A DNA stretch of 47,874 bases from Bathymodiolus heckerae thiotrophic gill symbiont (lineage in GTDB: Bacteria; Pseudomonadota; Gammaproteobacteria; PS1; Pseudothioglobaceae): assembly GCF_900180345.1 (NCBI RefSeq), contig NZ_FXLV01000003.1, positions 1 through 47,874 on the forward strand. The letters run 5' to 3'. Positions within the stretch are counted from its first letter, which is position 1; each line of letters begins with the position of its first letter. The position numbers were made by a program, and so were the translations under genes. Positions 8,267 to 16,979 of this stretch are shown here, piece after piece. The notes under the pieces were generated by a model. The model was given only the letters and a program-made list of their open reading frames with translations. It ran no database searches and was not told where the DNA came from.

Positions 8267-8318
8267 AACGCAAAATAAAAACCTACTAAGCACAACAATT
8301 AACCACTTGCCACTAACA

Positions 8319-8346
8319 AATAAAGTCCTAAAAAGAGGGCTTTATT
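8319..8346 (-). terminator. rpsT terminator
   Basis: An inverted repeat AATAAAG-CCT / AGG-CTTTATT sits about 20 bp downstream of the leftward rpsT stop codon. It has a short A-rich loop and T-rich flank on the minus strand. Confidence 0.6.
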
Positions 8347-8366
8347 GTGGAAAATATGATATTGGT

Positions 8367-8627
8367 TTATAGTGCTTTAATCTGTGCGTTGAGGCGAGAT
8401 TTTTTTCTGGCTGCTTGGTTTTTGTTCATTAAGCCTTTGCTAACTGCTTGGTCAATCTCTTTTTGCATTTTAGCAAAACCGCCTTGTGCGTCTTTTTTGT
8501 TGCCATCTGCTAAAGCGTAGGCGACTTTCTTGATAAAGGTACGAACTTTGGCACGAATTTGAGAATTGTGTTTGTTGCGTTTAACTGCTTGTCTTGCGCG
8601 CTTCTTAGAGCCTGCTGAATTAGCCAT
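8367..8627 (-). CDS. rpsT: 30S ribosomal protein S20
   Basis: A small basic protein of 86 residues that binds 16S rRNA early in 30S assembly. It begins MANSAGSKKRARQAVKRNK and ends in KNQAARKKSRLNAQIKAL, both typical of S20, and is lysine/arginine-rich throughout. It is an isolated gene with its own terminator and 50 bp to hflD upstream. Confidence 0.97.
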   Translation of the reverse strand: MANSAGSKKRARQAVKRNKHNSQIRAKVRTFIKKVAYALADGNKKDAQGGFAKMQKEIDQAVSKGLMNKNQAARKKSRLNAQIKAL

Positions 8628-8677
8628 TGTATAAATTATGAAATGAATAAAAAGGCGTAATTATAAAGTCTAAAGCG

Positions 8678-9283
8678 TTAAAAGTCCATAGTGTTTATTA
8701 ATTTAAGTGCTTGTTTTTTATTAAACAACAAATGCCAGACTTTACCACCTTGTGATTTCCACAAAGATACTGCACGAATACCTGCCAGTAATAACGCTCT
8801 AATGTGGTTGGCAGTGTGCTTATTAGACAGATAAATTTGCTCGCCACTGACCATAATAGTGGGGTTTAGTTCACCCAAAGTTGATTTGTATAATTCGGCT
8901 AAACGCGCTAATGAGTTGGTATGAGAGATTTCAAAAAACTCTTGTTGTTTAATGTATTCAATTTCACTCAATATTTGTGATAAAAGTTTTTTATTTTTCA
9001 TGAGTTTCTTTTCAAGATTTATCAACGCCAAAGAATAAAAAATAATATTTTGTATGTTTTTTGTTTTTTTACTAAAGGCGATTTTGAGCGAATTAAGCCC
9101 AACAGATAAGTCTTTTGGCGAGTGAAATATGTCCTCAATATTGGTACTGTTGGTAACAATACTTTTTAGGCTAACTTCGTCGCCTTTGCTATCGCAAACG
9201 CCCGTGCGTGCTAATTGGTCAACCAGAGTTGCGCTTTGTAGTAGGGAGGCAAGTGCTAGAGTGCGTTGTTTTAGGTTGTTCAT
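8678..9283 (-). CDS. hflD: HflD-like protein
   Basis: A 201-residue, mostly helical protein. The N-terminus (LKQRTLALASLLQSATLVDQ then LARTG) and the C-terminus (IRALLLAGIRAVSLWKSQGG) match HflD. In E. coli HflD affects phage lambda lysogenisation and is peripherally membrane-associated; its cellular role is unclear. It lies 12 bp downstream of mnmA, the conserved gammaproteobacterial pair, and the two are very likely one operon. The middle (about residues 65-125) is lysine- and isoleucine-rich and more divergent. Confidence 0.85.
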   Translation of the reverse strand: MNNLKQRTLALASLLQSATLVDQLARTGVCDSKGDEVSLKSIVTNSTNIEDIFHSPKDLSVGLNSLKIAFSKKTKNIQNIIFYSLALINLEKKLMKNKKLLSQILSEIEYIKQQEFFEISHTNSLARLAELYKSTLGELNPTIMVSGEQIYLSNKHTANHIRALLLAGIRAVSLWKSQGGKVWHLLFNKKQALKLINTMDF

Positions 9284-9295
9284 TTTTTTGTAGTA

Positions 9296-10363
9296 TTAAT
9301 TCCTAGTTTCTATAATAGCACCACCCAGACAAGCGTCTTGTGCATAAAAAACCACTGATTGTCCGGGTGTAATGGCGCGTTGTGGTTGTTCAAAATTAAC
9401 TTCAATCTCTCCATTTTTCTCGCTAATTGTGCAGTTTTGTGATGCTTGGCGGTAGCGTATTTTAGCACTACATTTTAATGGGAATATTGGTGGTGGTGTA
9501 ATCCAATGTGGATTTGAGGCATTTAAAGATTGGTGGTAAAGCAGCGGATTATCGCCCTGCACCACGACTAATTCATTGCTATCCAGTCGTTTATCAGCCA
9601 CAAACCAAGGCTCGCCTGATGTGCCAAAGCCACCACCGATTTCCAAGCCTTTACGCTGACCAATGGTGTAGAAAGCCAAACCTTGATGGTGTTTGATAAA
9701 TTGCCCATTTTCATCAACAATATCCCCTTGTTGTTTGGGTAAATAAGTTTGCAAAAACTCAGAAAAATTGCGCTCACCAATAAAACAAATACCCGTGGAG
9801 TCTTTTTTATCGGCAGTGATAAAGCCATTCTCTGCGGCAATTTTCCTTACCTCGTCTTTGTTGATTTCACCTAAGGGAAACAGACTTTTTGACAGTTGCT
9901 GCTGGTTTAAAAGGTGTAGAAAGTAACTCTGGTCTTTATTGTCGTCCAGCCCTGTTTTGAGTTGATAAACGCCATTTTGCTCTTCAATACGAGCATAATG
10001 CCCTGTGGCAATTTTGTCTGCACCTAGTGCCAGTGCGTGATCTAAAAATGCCCTGAATTTTATCTTTTGATTACACAATACATCAGGATTAGGCGTGCGA
10101 CCTTGTTTATGTTCTTGCAAAAAATGCGCAAATACATCCTCCCAATAATCCGCCGAAAAATTAACCGTATGTAATTTTATCCCCAACTTATCAGCCACCT
10201 TTTTCGCATCAGATAAATCTTGCTCTGCCGTGCAATGTCCATCCTTGTCATCCTCTTCCCAGTTTTTCATAAACAAAGCCTCAACCTCAAAACCTTGCTC
10301 AAGAAGAATATGAGCCGCCACAGAAGAATCCACTCCGCCTGATAGTCCGATAATTATTTTCAT
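9296..10363 (-). CDS. mnmA: tRNA 2-thiouridylase
   Basis: Catalyses 2-thiolation of the wobble uridine in Lys, Glu and Gln tRNAs, taking sulphur from the Tus/IscS relay. The PP-loop SGGVDSS is at residues 8-14 (GLSGGVDSSVAA). The two catalytic cysteines are in NPDVLCNQKIKF and DSTGICFIGER. The length of 355 residues is typical. Its start overlaps the upstream small ORF by 4 bp and it is followed by hflD. Confidence 0.97.
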   Translation of the reverse strand: MKIIIGLSGGVDSSVAAHILLEQGFEVEALFMKNWEEDDKDGHCTAEQDLSDAKKVADKLGIKLHTVNFSADYWEDVFAHFLQEHKQGRTPNPDVLCNQKIKFRAFLDHALALGADKIATGHYARIEEQNGVYQLKTGLDDNKDQSYFLHLLNQQQLSKSLFPLGEINKDEVRKIAAENGFITADKKDSTGICFIGERNFSEFLQTYLPKQQGDIVDENGQFIKHHQGLAFYTIGQRKGLEIGGGFGTSGEPWFVADKRLDSNELVVVQGDNPLLYHQSLNASNPHWITPPPIFPLKCSAKIRYRQASQNCTISEKNGEIEVNFEQPQRAITPGQSVVFYAQDACLGGAIIETRN

Positions 10364-10635
10364 TGGTTGATAAAGTTTTGTAAGTCTAACTTGAATTTAT
10401 CAACACCCGCTTTATCGATCTTAGTCACAAATTCAAAGATTTCATCTTCTGAATACTTTTCTTTCATTTTCTCATAGACACCTCTGCCTTTTGGATCGGG
10501 CTTAGGGATTACAACCTTTTGAAAAAAATTAAACCTTTCTCCATGAGGCAGTGGCAGCTTAATAAACTCTTCAAAAGAGTGTTTACCATGGAAGTAAAGG
10601 TTAAATATTTCTTGAAATGATTTTTTTTTGATCAT
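10360..10635 (-). CDS. Hypothetical protein upstream of mnmA
   Basis: A 91-residue basic, soluble protein beginning MIKKKSFQEIFNLYFHGKHS and containing PLPHGERFNFFQKVVIPKPD. The frame is open to 10710, but the upstream part runs through a strong hairpin (10658-10690). I therefore place the start at the ATG at 10635-10633. It overlaps mnmA by an ATGA, implying translational coupling. Family not recognised. A link to tRNA modification is only a context guess. Confidence 0.55.
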   Translation of the reverse strand: MIKKKSFQEIFNLYFHGKHSFEEFIKLPLPHGERFNFFQKVVIPKPDPKGRGVYEKMKEKYSEDEIFEFVTKIDKAGVDKFKLDLQNFINQ

Positions 10636-10654
10636 AAATTGGTTGGCGTTTTTT

Positions 10655-10693
10655 AAAATGCCCAATGTTGACTTCATCAACATTGGGCATTTA
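10655..10693 (-). terminator. Long perfect hairpin after phoH, probable terminator
   Basis: A 14-bp perfect stem ATGCCCAATGTTGA / TCAACATTGGGCAT (10658-10671 and 10677-10690) with a 5-base loop, flanked by A/T runs. On the minus strand it is followed by ATTTTAAAA. It lies between phoH and the small ORF before mnmA, so it may end the phoH transcript or attenuate expression of the mnmA group. Confidence 0.65.
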
Positions 10694-10829
10694 AAATTAA
10701 TAATAACCACTTAAAAGTTAAATTTTTATAGACTGAAGATACTTCTAGTCATTCAACTTAAGAGAAATTATATCAAAGAAGTAATTATATTACAACTAAC
10801 GAATGCAGTTTAATGATAACTCAAGACCT

Positions 10830-11747
10830 CTATTTAAATTTTTCGTAGGCAGAAACGATGCGTTGCACGAGATTGTGGCGTACCACATCTTTGGTTTCGA
10901 AATAGCAAAAAGAAATTTTATCTTCGTGTGCTAATACTTTGGCGACGTGAATGAGTCCAGATTGCTTTGGATTGGCTAAGTCGATTTGCGTTACATCGCC
11001 TGTGATGACCATTTTTGAACCAAAGCCTAAGCGGGTTAAAAACATTTTCATTTGGGGGATGGTGGTGTTTTGTGCTTCGTCTAAAATAATAAATGATTCA
11101 TTTAAAGTGCGACCACGCATAAAGGCAAGTGGGGCGACTTCGATGATGTTTTTATTGAGTAATTTTTCTACTTTATCGAAGCCTAGCATTTCATACAAAG
11201 CATCGTAAATAGGGCGTAAGTAAGGGTCGACTTTTTCATTCATATCACCAGGCAAAAACCCTAACTTTTCTCCCGCTTCAACGGCAGGACGAACCAAAAC
11301 AATTCTGCGTACATCAGAACGCTCTAACGCCTCAACAGCGCGTGCCACAGCGAGGTAGGTTTTTCCCGTACCAGCAGGACCAATACCAAAGGTGCAATCT
11401 TTTTTTTGAATATCTAGGGCGTATTTTTGCTGATTTTTACTTCTAATATGAATGAACTTGCGTTTGGTTTTAATATTAACCATCTGCTCTGGCAAATCCG
11501 TATGAGAACACGCCTTGATTGCCATTTCCACATCGTGGATTTCAATGGTTTGGCTATTGCCGAGTGTTGCTAAACCTTGCAATACTCTGGCAGCAATATG
11601 CTGGTTATCGCCTTGGATAACAAAATCTTCGCCTTTGTTGCTGATTTCAACCTCTAGGCTTTTGGCAATGGTTTCTAAATGCCTGTCAAACGATCCACAA
11701 ATGCTGGCTAATTGTTCTGAGCTGCTAATTTCAAGAGTAAGATTCAT
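10830..11747 (-). CDS. ybeZ: PhoH-like ATPase (YbeZ)
   Basis: A 305-residue PhoH-family NTPase. The N-terminal KH-like segment is followed by Walker A GPAGTGKT (about residue 120) and Walker B FIILDEAQN. In E. coli YbeZ is associated with YbeY in rRNA processing. Here ybeY, which usually follows, is absent: downstream come a hairpin, a small ORF and mnmA. miaB, its normal upstream neighbour, is on the same strand but 2.2 kb away, beyond a cassette facing the other way. The start is 33 bp from the divergent DUF2946 gene. Confidence 0.93.
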   Translation of the reverse strand: MNLTLEISSSEQLASICGSFDRHLETIAKSLEVEISNKGEDFVIQGDNQHIAARVLQGLATLGNSQTIEIHDVEMAIKACSHTDLPEQMVNIKTKRKFIHIRSKNQQKYALDIQKKDCTFGIGPAGTGKTYLAVARAVEALERSDVRRIVLVRPAVEAGEKLGFLPGDMNEKVDPYLRPIYDALYEMLGFDKVEKLLNKNIIEVAPLAFMRGRTLNESFIILDEAQNTTIPQMKMFLTRLGFGSKMVITGDVTQIDLANPKQSGLIHVAKVLAHEDKISFCYFETKDVVRHNLVQRIVSAYEKFK

Positions 11748-11779
11748 ATTCGGTATATTTTATAGGTAAAATGTAGCGT

Positions 11780-12160
11780 ATGAGTTTTAATAAAAATAGA
11801 GCAAAGATTATTTATGCAGTGATATTTGTATCCCTGTTTCAGTTGCTTTCTTCAACGGTTTTTGCCTTAACACTTGGCTCTGAACAAGGTGGCAAGTATC
11901 TTACCGTTTGCACAATGCAGGGCTATAAGCAGATTTGGGTTAATGCAGATAATGAACAACACGACACCAATTCCGCTGATTTAAGTTGCCCATATTGTTT
12001 GTTAAATATGGGCGCATTAGATGTTATAAATACCAATGTAGAGCATTATTTTAATTTTTCAAATGAATATACCAACAGTTTTACTACTGTTCAAAATACC
12101 CTTCAATCAGAGGTTTTATTAAAGTTTTTAGCCATTCGTGCGCCACCTATTTTAAGTTAA
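11780..12160 (+). CDS. DUF2946-family protein, copper-linked
   Basis: A 126-residue protein with an N-terminal membrane or signal segment (residues ~10-30). A cysteine sits in LTVCTMQG, a CPYC pair in LSCPYCLLN, and the C-terminus is RAPPILS. This pattern fits DUF2946, a family found beside copper-handling genes. The cysteines could bind copper at the outer face of the membrane. It is the first gene of a cassette with PCuAC and SCO proteins, so a role in copper delivery is inferred from context. Confidence 0.7.
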   Translation: MSFNKNRAKIIYAVIFVSLFQLLSSTVFALTLGSEQGGKYLTVCTMQGYKQIWVNADNEQHDTNSADLSCPYCLLNMGALDVINTNVEHYFNFSNEYTNSFTTVQNTLQSEVLLKFLAIRAPPILS

Positions 12161-12258
12161 TGTCATAACAAAATCTTTGTGCTTGCAAAGGTGTAAAGTA
12201 GTCTGTTTCTAATTTGGAGACAGAGCAACAACTTAAATTCTTAAAAAAGGAAAACACT

Positions 12259-12759
12259 ATGTTTAATAAAGCAAAAAAACTTGTGTTGGCGGCTATTACG
12301 CTAATAACGCTAAATAGCGCCATTGCAATAGAGCATCATCGCACGAACCAAACCATAGCTGAGAAGATTGTGATAAACAATCCATGGGTGCGCTCAGCAC
12401 CACCTAATACACCTATGTTGGGTGCATTTATGGAAATTCATAATAATTCTAATCAGACTGTTAAATTGTTATCTGCAGATAGCAAAGGCTACAGGCGACT
12501 TGAATTACACAAAACTCAGTATGAAGATGGCATGATGAAAATGATTAAGCAAGATTTTATGCCTATTCCAGCTCATGGAAAATTAACTTTAAAGCCAGGC
12601 AGTTGGCATATTATGTTGATTGCCCCTGAGTCAGTGCCACGCGAGGGCGGTACGGTGATGATTGACTTGGTATTTGATAATGGCTTATCAAAAACCGTGC
12701 ATGCTCCAGTCAGGAAAATGAAGAAAATAATGGGCAATCGCCATTATATGACGCACTAG
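12259..12759 (+). CDS. PCu(A)C-type periplasmic copper chaperone
   Basis: A 166-residue exported protein. I chose ATG 12259 because AAAAAGGAAAAC precedes it and a signal peptide follows (MFNKAKKLVLAAITLITLNS); the longer frame from 12214 lacks both. The mature part has the fold's copper ligands: ELHKTQYEDGMMKM and, later, SWHIM, matching the H-x-M...H-x-M pattern of PCu(A)C. Such proteins carry Cu(I) in the periplasm towards the Cu(A) or Cu(B) sites of cytochrome oxidase. The SCO gene follows. Confidence 0.88.
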   Translation: MFNKAKKLVLAAITLITLNSAIAIEHHRTNQTIAEKIVINNPWVRSAPPNTPMLGAFMEIHNNSNQTVKLLSADSKGYRRLELHKTQYEDGMMKMIKQDFMPIPAHGKLTLKPGSWHIMLIAPESVPREGGTVMIDLVFDNGLSKTVHAPVRKMKKIMGNRHYMTH

Positions 12760-12826
12760 TAAAAAAACATTTAAACAAGGTCTTTATATAATTATGAAGG
12801 CAAAAAATCTATATATTTAAGGAGAT

Positions 12827-13507
12827 ATGATGAATAATAAATTACTTAGTAGCATTGGTGTGGTTGCATTAGCGATTGCGGCGTTTTATTTTGCAACTGC
12901 TGGCAAGGACTATCAGGCATTAAAAAAACAACTAAAAGTTTCTTACATCCTACACAATCCAGACAAACCCCTACCTGAATTTTCTTTACTTGATCATAAT
13001 CGTCAATTATTTGATAATACACACTTAAAGGAGGGCTGGTCATTGCTGTTGTTTATGTATACGCATTGCCCTGATATTTGCCCAACCGAGTTGTTTGATA
13101 TGTCACGCTTAAAGAACCTAATGGAGGAGGACAAAACAGCAAGTATGCCAAGTGTTGTGGTCATTACTTTTGATTCGCTTAGAGACACGCCTGAGGTAAT
13201 GAAGGAATATATCACTCATTTTGATAAAGATTTTATCGGTGTGTCTGGTGACCAAGCGCAAATTGACCGACTTATTAAGCCTTTTGGTGCTTATTACGAA
13301 CGGGTTATTTACGACGAAAAAGGCAAGCCAGTTATCTTAAAAGCCAGTGATGAATTACCAAAAGATGCGCTTGAAAAGGGGTATATCATCAATCACACTG
13401 CTTGGATTTATCTAATCAATCCTGAGGGTGAGATTTTTGCTGGCTTTCCATCGCCACATAAACCCAGTGCTATGGTACAGGATATTAAACTCATGATGGA
13501 TTATTAA
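12827..13507 (+). CDS. SCO1/SenC copper-binding assembly protein
   Basis: A 226-residue membrane-anchored thioredoxin-fold protein: N-terminal helix at residues ~6-24, then a periplasmic domain. The copper ligands are CPDICP (the CxxxCP motif) and a conserved His in YIINHTAWIYLINPEG. SCO proteins reduce or metallate the Cu(A) site of cytochrome oxidase subunit II. The start is preceded by AAGGAGAT, with an alternative ATG one codon later. It lies between PCuAC and the membrane ORF in one operon. Confidence 0.92.
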   Translation: MMNNKLLSSIGVVALAIAAFYFATAGKDYQALKKQLKVSYILHNPDKPLPEFSLLDHNRQLFDNTHLKEGWSLLLFMYTHCPDICPTELFDMSRLKNLMEEDKTASMPSVVVITFDSLRDTPEVMKEYITHFDKDFIGVSGDQAQIDRLIKPFGAYYERVIYDEKGKPVILKASDELPKDALEKGYIINHTAWIYLINPEGEIFAGFPSPHKPSAMVQDIKLMMDY

Positions 13508-13522
13508 GTGCCTCGCAATATT

Positions 13523-13987
13523 ATGCAACACAAGCCTATTTTTATTATTGCTGCAATCTTATCGGCATTTATTGTTTTATTAGGGTATTCGGTTGTTAAT
13601 TGGAATGCTCAGGATATCGATTATTACCTTCGAGTTGATGATTGTCAAATAGACAAAACCAGCTGCCAAGTTACACTTGATAAACACAGTTCTATTAAAG
13701 TTAACATCTTACCAAGAGGTATTCCCGACACTAAAAAACTAACTGTTTATATTCAGGAAACAGGCGATGAACTTGATGAATTAAGCGTCTCTTTTGAGGC
13801 GATTGAAATTGACACCACCACGCCACAATATCGTTTATACAGGCAAACTGAAAACAGTTTTTCAGGTGGTGCTTTTTTGGCAATATGTTCATTATCAAAA
13901 CAAAGTTGGGTTACGCATCTTTTTGTTAAAAAAGGCAATGAAACTTGGGAAATAGCATTCCCATTTAGTAAGCAATTAAAGGATTAA
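13523..13987 (+). CDS. Membrane-anchored hypothetical protein in copper cassette
   Basis: About 154 residues with one N-terminal membrane helix ([20 protein letters not shown]) and a periplasmic domain containing three cysteines ([13 protein letters not shown] and AICSLSK). It starts just after the SCO stop. A GTG at 13508 in the same frame is the alternative start. It shares its final 12 bp with the convergent miaB gene. Family not recognised. Membership of an oxidase or copper-assembly operon suggests a FixH-like or copper-related helper, as inference only. Confidence 0.6.
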   Translation: MQHKPIFIIAAILSAFIVLLGYSVVNWNAQDIDYYLRVDDCQIDKTSCQVTLDKHSSIKVNILPRGIPDTKKLTVYIQETGDELDELSVSFEAIEIDTTTPQYRLYRQTENSFSGGAFLAICSLSKQSWVTHLFVKKGNETWEIAFPFSKQLKD

Positions 13988-15301
13988 TTCTCCAATAAGT
14001 GAGTTGCCTCGTGCGTTTGTAATTTTGACATCGACAATGTGACCGATGAGAGAAGTATCGCCGTTAAAGTGGGTGTTGCGCATATTTTCAGTGCGACCGA
14101 ATAAGTTATCGTCTTTTTTTGCTTTGTTTTCCACTAGGACTTTTTGCACACTGCCAATCATCGCCTTAGAGATGATTTCCGTGGAGTCGTCAATGGTTTT
14201 TTGTAACAGCGCAAGGCGTTCTTTTTTAATTGCCATATTAACATCATCGGGATAACTGGCCGCAGGCGTGCCAGGGCGTTGAGAGTAAATAAAACTAAAA
14301 GATTTGTCAAAACCAATATCGTTAATAAGCGTCATTGTATTAGCAAAGTCTTGCTCGTTTTCCCCGGGAAAGCCAATAATAAAATCCGAAGAAATGGAAA
14401 TATCGGGGCGAATTGCACGCAAACGCCTAATTTTAGATTTGTATTCAAGTGCGGTATGTCCACGCTTCATTAGGGTTAAAATCTTGTCAGAACCACTTTG
14501 AATGGGCAGGTGCAAGTGTGAGACTAATTCAGGCACTTCGGCGTAGGCTTGAATCAGGCTATCGCTAAATTCAACGGGGTGTGAAGTGGTGTAGCGAATT
14601 CTATCAATGCCGTCAATTTGTGCCACAATATTAATCAACAGTGCCAAATCAGCCATTTCTCCATCGTCTATTTTGCCTTGATAAGCATTGACATTTTGCC
14701 CTAATAAATTTACCTCTCTAACCCCTTGTCTGGCGAGTATTTGCACCTCGTTAATAACATCGTTGAAGGGGCGAGAGACTTCTTCGCCTCGTGTGTAAGG
14801 CACTACGCAGAATGTACAGTATTTAGAGCAGCCTTCCATAATAGAGACAAAAGCGGTTACACCATTGGTCTCTGGCTCAGGTAAGTGGTCAAATTTTTCA
14901 ATTTCTGGAAAAGAAATATCAATACTCACAGACTTATCGCTTAAGGCGTTGTTAAGCATATTTGGCAATCTATGCAGCGTTTGTGGGCCAAAAATCATAT
15001 CTACATAAGGCGCTCGTTTTAGGATGAGTTCGCCTTCTTGTGAGGCGACACAGCCACCTACGCCAATAATCAAATTGGGATTTTTGTCTTTGAGTTTACG
15101 CCAACGACCGAGTTGATGAAACAGTTTTTCTTGTGCTTTTTCACGAATAGAGCAAGTGTTGAGTAATAACACATCAGCCTCAAGTGCATCATCGACGAGT
15201 TCTAAACTGTGTGAATGTTTGAGCACATCAATCATTTTTTGACTGTCGTATTCATTCATTTGACACCCAAAAGTGCGAATGTATAATTTAGACGGTGTCA
15301 T
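13976..15301 (-). CDS. miaB: tRNA methylthiotransferase MiaB
   Basis: Radical-SAM enzyme that adds a methylthio group to i6A37 in tRNAs. The N-terminal UPF0004 domain has its three cluster cysteines ([32 protein letters not shown]). The radical-SAM CxxxCxxC is [13 protein letters not shown] domain ends the protein. The length of 441 residues is normal. Its stop overlaps the convergent copper-cassette ORF by 12 bp. The start codon touches the stop of the MscS gene. Confidence 0.97.
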   Translation of the reverse strand: MTPSKLYIRTFGCQMNEYDSQKMIDVLKHSHSLELVDDALEADVLLLNTCSIREKAQEKLFHQLGRWRKLKDKNPNLIIGVGGCVASQEGELILKRAPYVDMIFGPQTLHRLPNMLNNALSDKSVSIDISFPEIEKFDHLPEPETNGVTAFVSIMEGCSKYCTFCVVPYTRGEEVSRPFNDVINEVQILARQGVREVNLLGQNVNAYQGKIDDGEMADLALLINIVAQIDGIDRIRYTTSHPVEFSDSLIQAYAEVPELVSHLHLPIQSGSDKILTLMKRGHTALEYKSKIRRLRAIRPDISISSDFIIGFPGENEQDFANTMTLINDIGFDKSFSFIYSQRPGTPAASYPDDVNMAIKKERLALLQKTIDDSTEIISKAMIGSVQKVLVENKAKKDDNLFGRTENMRNTHFNGDTSLIGHIVDVKITNARGNSLIGELIL

Positions 15302-16323
15302 TATTTTTGAATATGTAAAGTTTGCGTTGGGAAGGCAATCTCTGCCTTGTGTTTGGTAATAATATCTGCAATACTGAGTAACATTTCTTGCTTAATCTGC
15401 TGATATTTTCCTTTATTGACGGTTTTGGTAAAGGCATAAATATTAAAATCTAACGATGAGTCGTTGAAATAATTAAAACACACACGCAGTGTTTGAGATT
15501 GGTCAATTTCTTTGTGTGCTTTTAACATAGCCTCAACTTCGGTAGTAATGGCAGACATTTGTGCTATGTCATTATAGCGAATGCCAATCGTTTCATTGAT
15601 GCGTCTGTTGGTCATTCGTGACGGGGTTTCAATTGGGATTGAGGCAAAAATTGAGTTAGGAATGTAGATTGGGTTTTTGCTAAAAGTACGAATGCGCGTC
15701 ATCCGCCAGCCAATTTTTTCAACCACACCTTCAAACTTGCTAGAGCGAATCCAATCACCGACCGAAAAAGGCCTATCCATTTGAATCATTAGTCCACCAA
15801 AGATATTTGACAGCATATCTTTGGCAGCAAAGCCCATCACAATACCACCGACACCACCAAAAGTTAGCAAACTGGAAATTGAAAAACCAAAATGCTGGGC
15901 AATGCCGAGCGCAATAGAGGCAACAATCAACAGTTTGACTAAGCGAGTAATCATTCTTACCGAGTCGTTGTCAATACTAGTATCACCCTCAATTAGGTAA
16001 AATTCAATATTGGATATTGCCCGCAATACACCCCAAGTAATAATAAAAATTGGGGTAATATCAATGTAGTCGATTACTTTCGTGAGCAGTTCGCCTTCCT
16101 CTTTAAATACATTGATAGAAAAATAAACCCAAGCGAACCAAACCAAGGCTTTAAGTGGTGCAGAGATGGATTTGATTAAATAATCATCCAATTGATTTTT
16201 GGTTTTACTGGCTTGAGTAGTGAGTTGTTTTAGCAATAGCCCTAGGGTGAGGTGCGCTACAACAGCCGTGATGAGTAAAGCGCCAACGGTTTGATAAAGA
16301 TTTAAGTTTTGTAAAAATTCCAT
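15301..16323 (-). CDS. MscS-family mechanosensitive channel
   Basis: A 340-residue protein with about four membrane helices. The pore-lining helix is followed by the MscS signature ([20 protein letters not shown] then [17 protein letters not shown]). A cytoplasmic beta domain follows. Such channels open on membrane tension to release solutes during osmotic downshock. It is tightly packed between the NlpD-like gene (1-bp gap) and miaB. Confidence 0.92.
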   Translation of the reverse strand: MEFLQNLNLYQTVGALLITAVVAHLTLGLLLKQLTTQASKTKNQLDDYLIKSISAPLKALVWFAWVYFSINVFKEEGELLTKVIDYIDITPIFIITWGVLRAISNIEFYLIEGDTSIDNDSVRMITRLVKLLIVASIALGIAQHFGFSISSLLTFGGVGGIVMGFAAKDMLSNIFGGLMIQMDRPFSVGDWIRSSKFEGVVEKIGWRMTRIRTFSKNPIYIPNSIFASIPIETPSRMTNRRINETIGIRYNDIAQMSAITTEVEAMLKAHKEIDQSQTLRVCFNYFNDSSLDFNIYAFTKTVNKGKYQQIKQEMLLSIADIITKHKAEIAFPTQTLHIQK

Positions 16324-16324
16324 A

Positions 16325-16831
16325 TTACTTTAGATAGTTAAGTGGGTTAATCGGTGTTTTAAATTTTTTCATTTCAAAATAAAAATTATTTTTTCCAGTG
16401 AGTGCAACAATCTGCCCTTTTTTTACCTTATTGCCGCTTACTACTTTCAGCGTTTGATTCTGCGTATAAGAACTGTAAAAACCCAACGGGTGTTTGATAA
16501 TAATCATTTCGCCATGACTTTTCATTTTATTACCACTATACACTACAATGCCATCACGAATAGCACGAACCACTTGACCAGGGCTGGTGTTAAAAGTTAG
16601 GCCTTGGTGTTTTTTAGAAAAACCTTTGATGATTTCTCCAGTAACAGGAATGAATTGGGCCTTTTTAGCGGTAGGTTTGTTTGTCTGAATATTAAAGTTC
16701 ACTAAATTAATATTTTCTCGACCGCTTGACTTATCAATGATAATCACGGGTTTTTTGACCTCGTCAGAAAAACAACTGACAAGCGTCATGGAAATAAAAG
16801 CAACAATCAAATTATTTAGAGACCTTTGCAT
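16325..16831 (-). CDS. nlpD: NlpD-like lipoprotein with degenerate LytM domain; start codon supplied by MITE
   Basis: A 168-residue lipoprotein: the signal ends in the lipobox LVSC (Cys20). The C-terminal LytM/M23 domain contains QVVRAIRDGIVVYSGN, GEMIIIKHPLGFYSSYTQN and INPLNYLK, as in NlpD. The zinc ligands of active LytM enzymes are missing (SYTQN and FYFEMK replace H-x-H), so it likely activates an amidase rather than cutting peptidoglycan. The YqaA gene upstream matches the Pseudomonas-type pcm-yqaA-nlpD order. The present start (MQRSLNN) lies in a MITE end. Without the element and one ATTTA, the original start was ATG-TTA-AAT-AAT, overlapping the yqaA stop. There is no LysM domain, unlike classical NlpD. 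Confidence 0.78.
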   Translation of the reverse strand: MQRSLNNLIVAFISMTLVSCFSDEVKKPVIIIDKSSGRENINLVNFNIQTNKPTAKKAQFIPVTGEIIKGFSKKHQGLTFNTSPGQVVRAIRDGIVVYSGNKMKSHGEMIIIKHPLGFYSSYTQNQTLKVVSGNKVKKGQIVALTGKNNFYFEMKKFKTPINPLNYLK

Positions 16832-16979
16832 AAATAGGGATGATTAGCAAAATTCAATTTTTGCCAGATTGGTGATTTTATTAAACCTTGTCCTAGCAGG
16901 GCTAAGGCTGGGTTTAAAAAATCGCCAAGCGGGTGAAAAGTGGATTTTTGATGATTATTCATATTTATGCAAAGGTCTC
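16819..16979 (-). mobile_element. MITE copy 4 (161 bp) at the yqaA/nlpD junction
   Basis: Full copy in reverse orientation with perfect 18-bp ends and an ATTTA duplication (16814-16818 and 16980-16984). It is inserted in the overlap of two leftward genes. Its ends provide TGA to close yqaA and ATG to open the NlpD-like gene. Confidence 0.95.
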
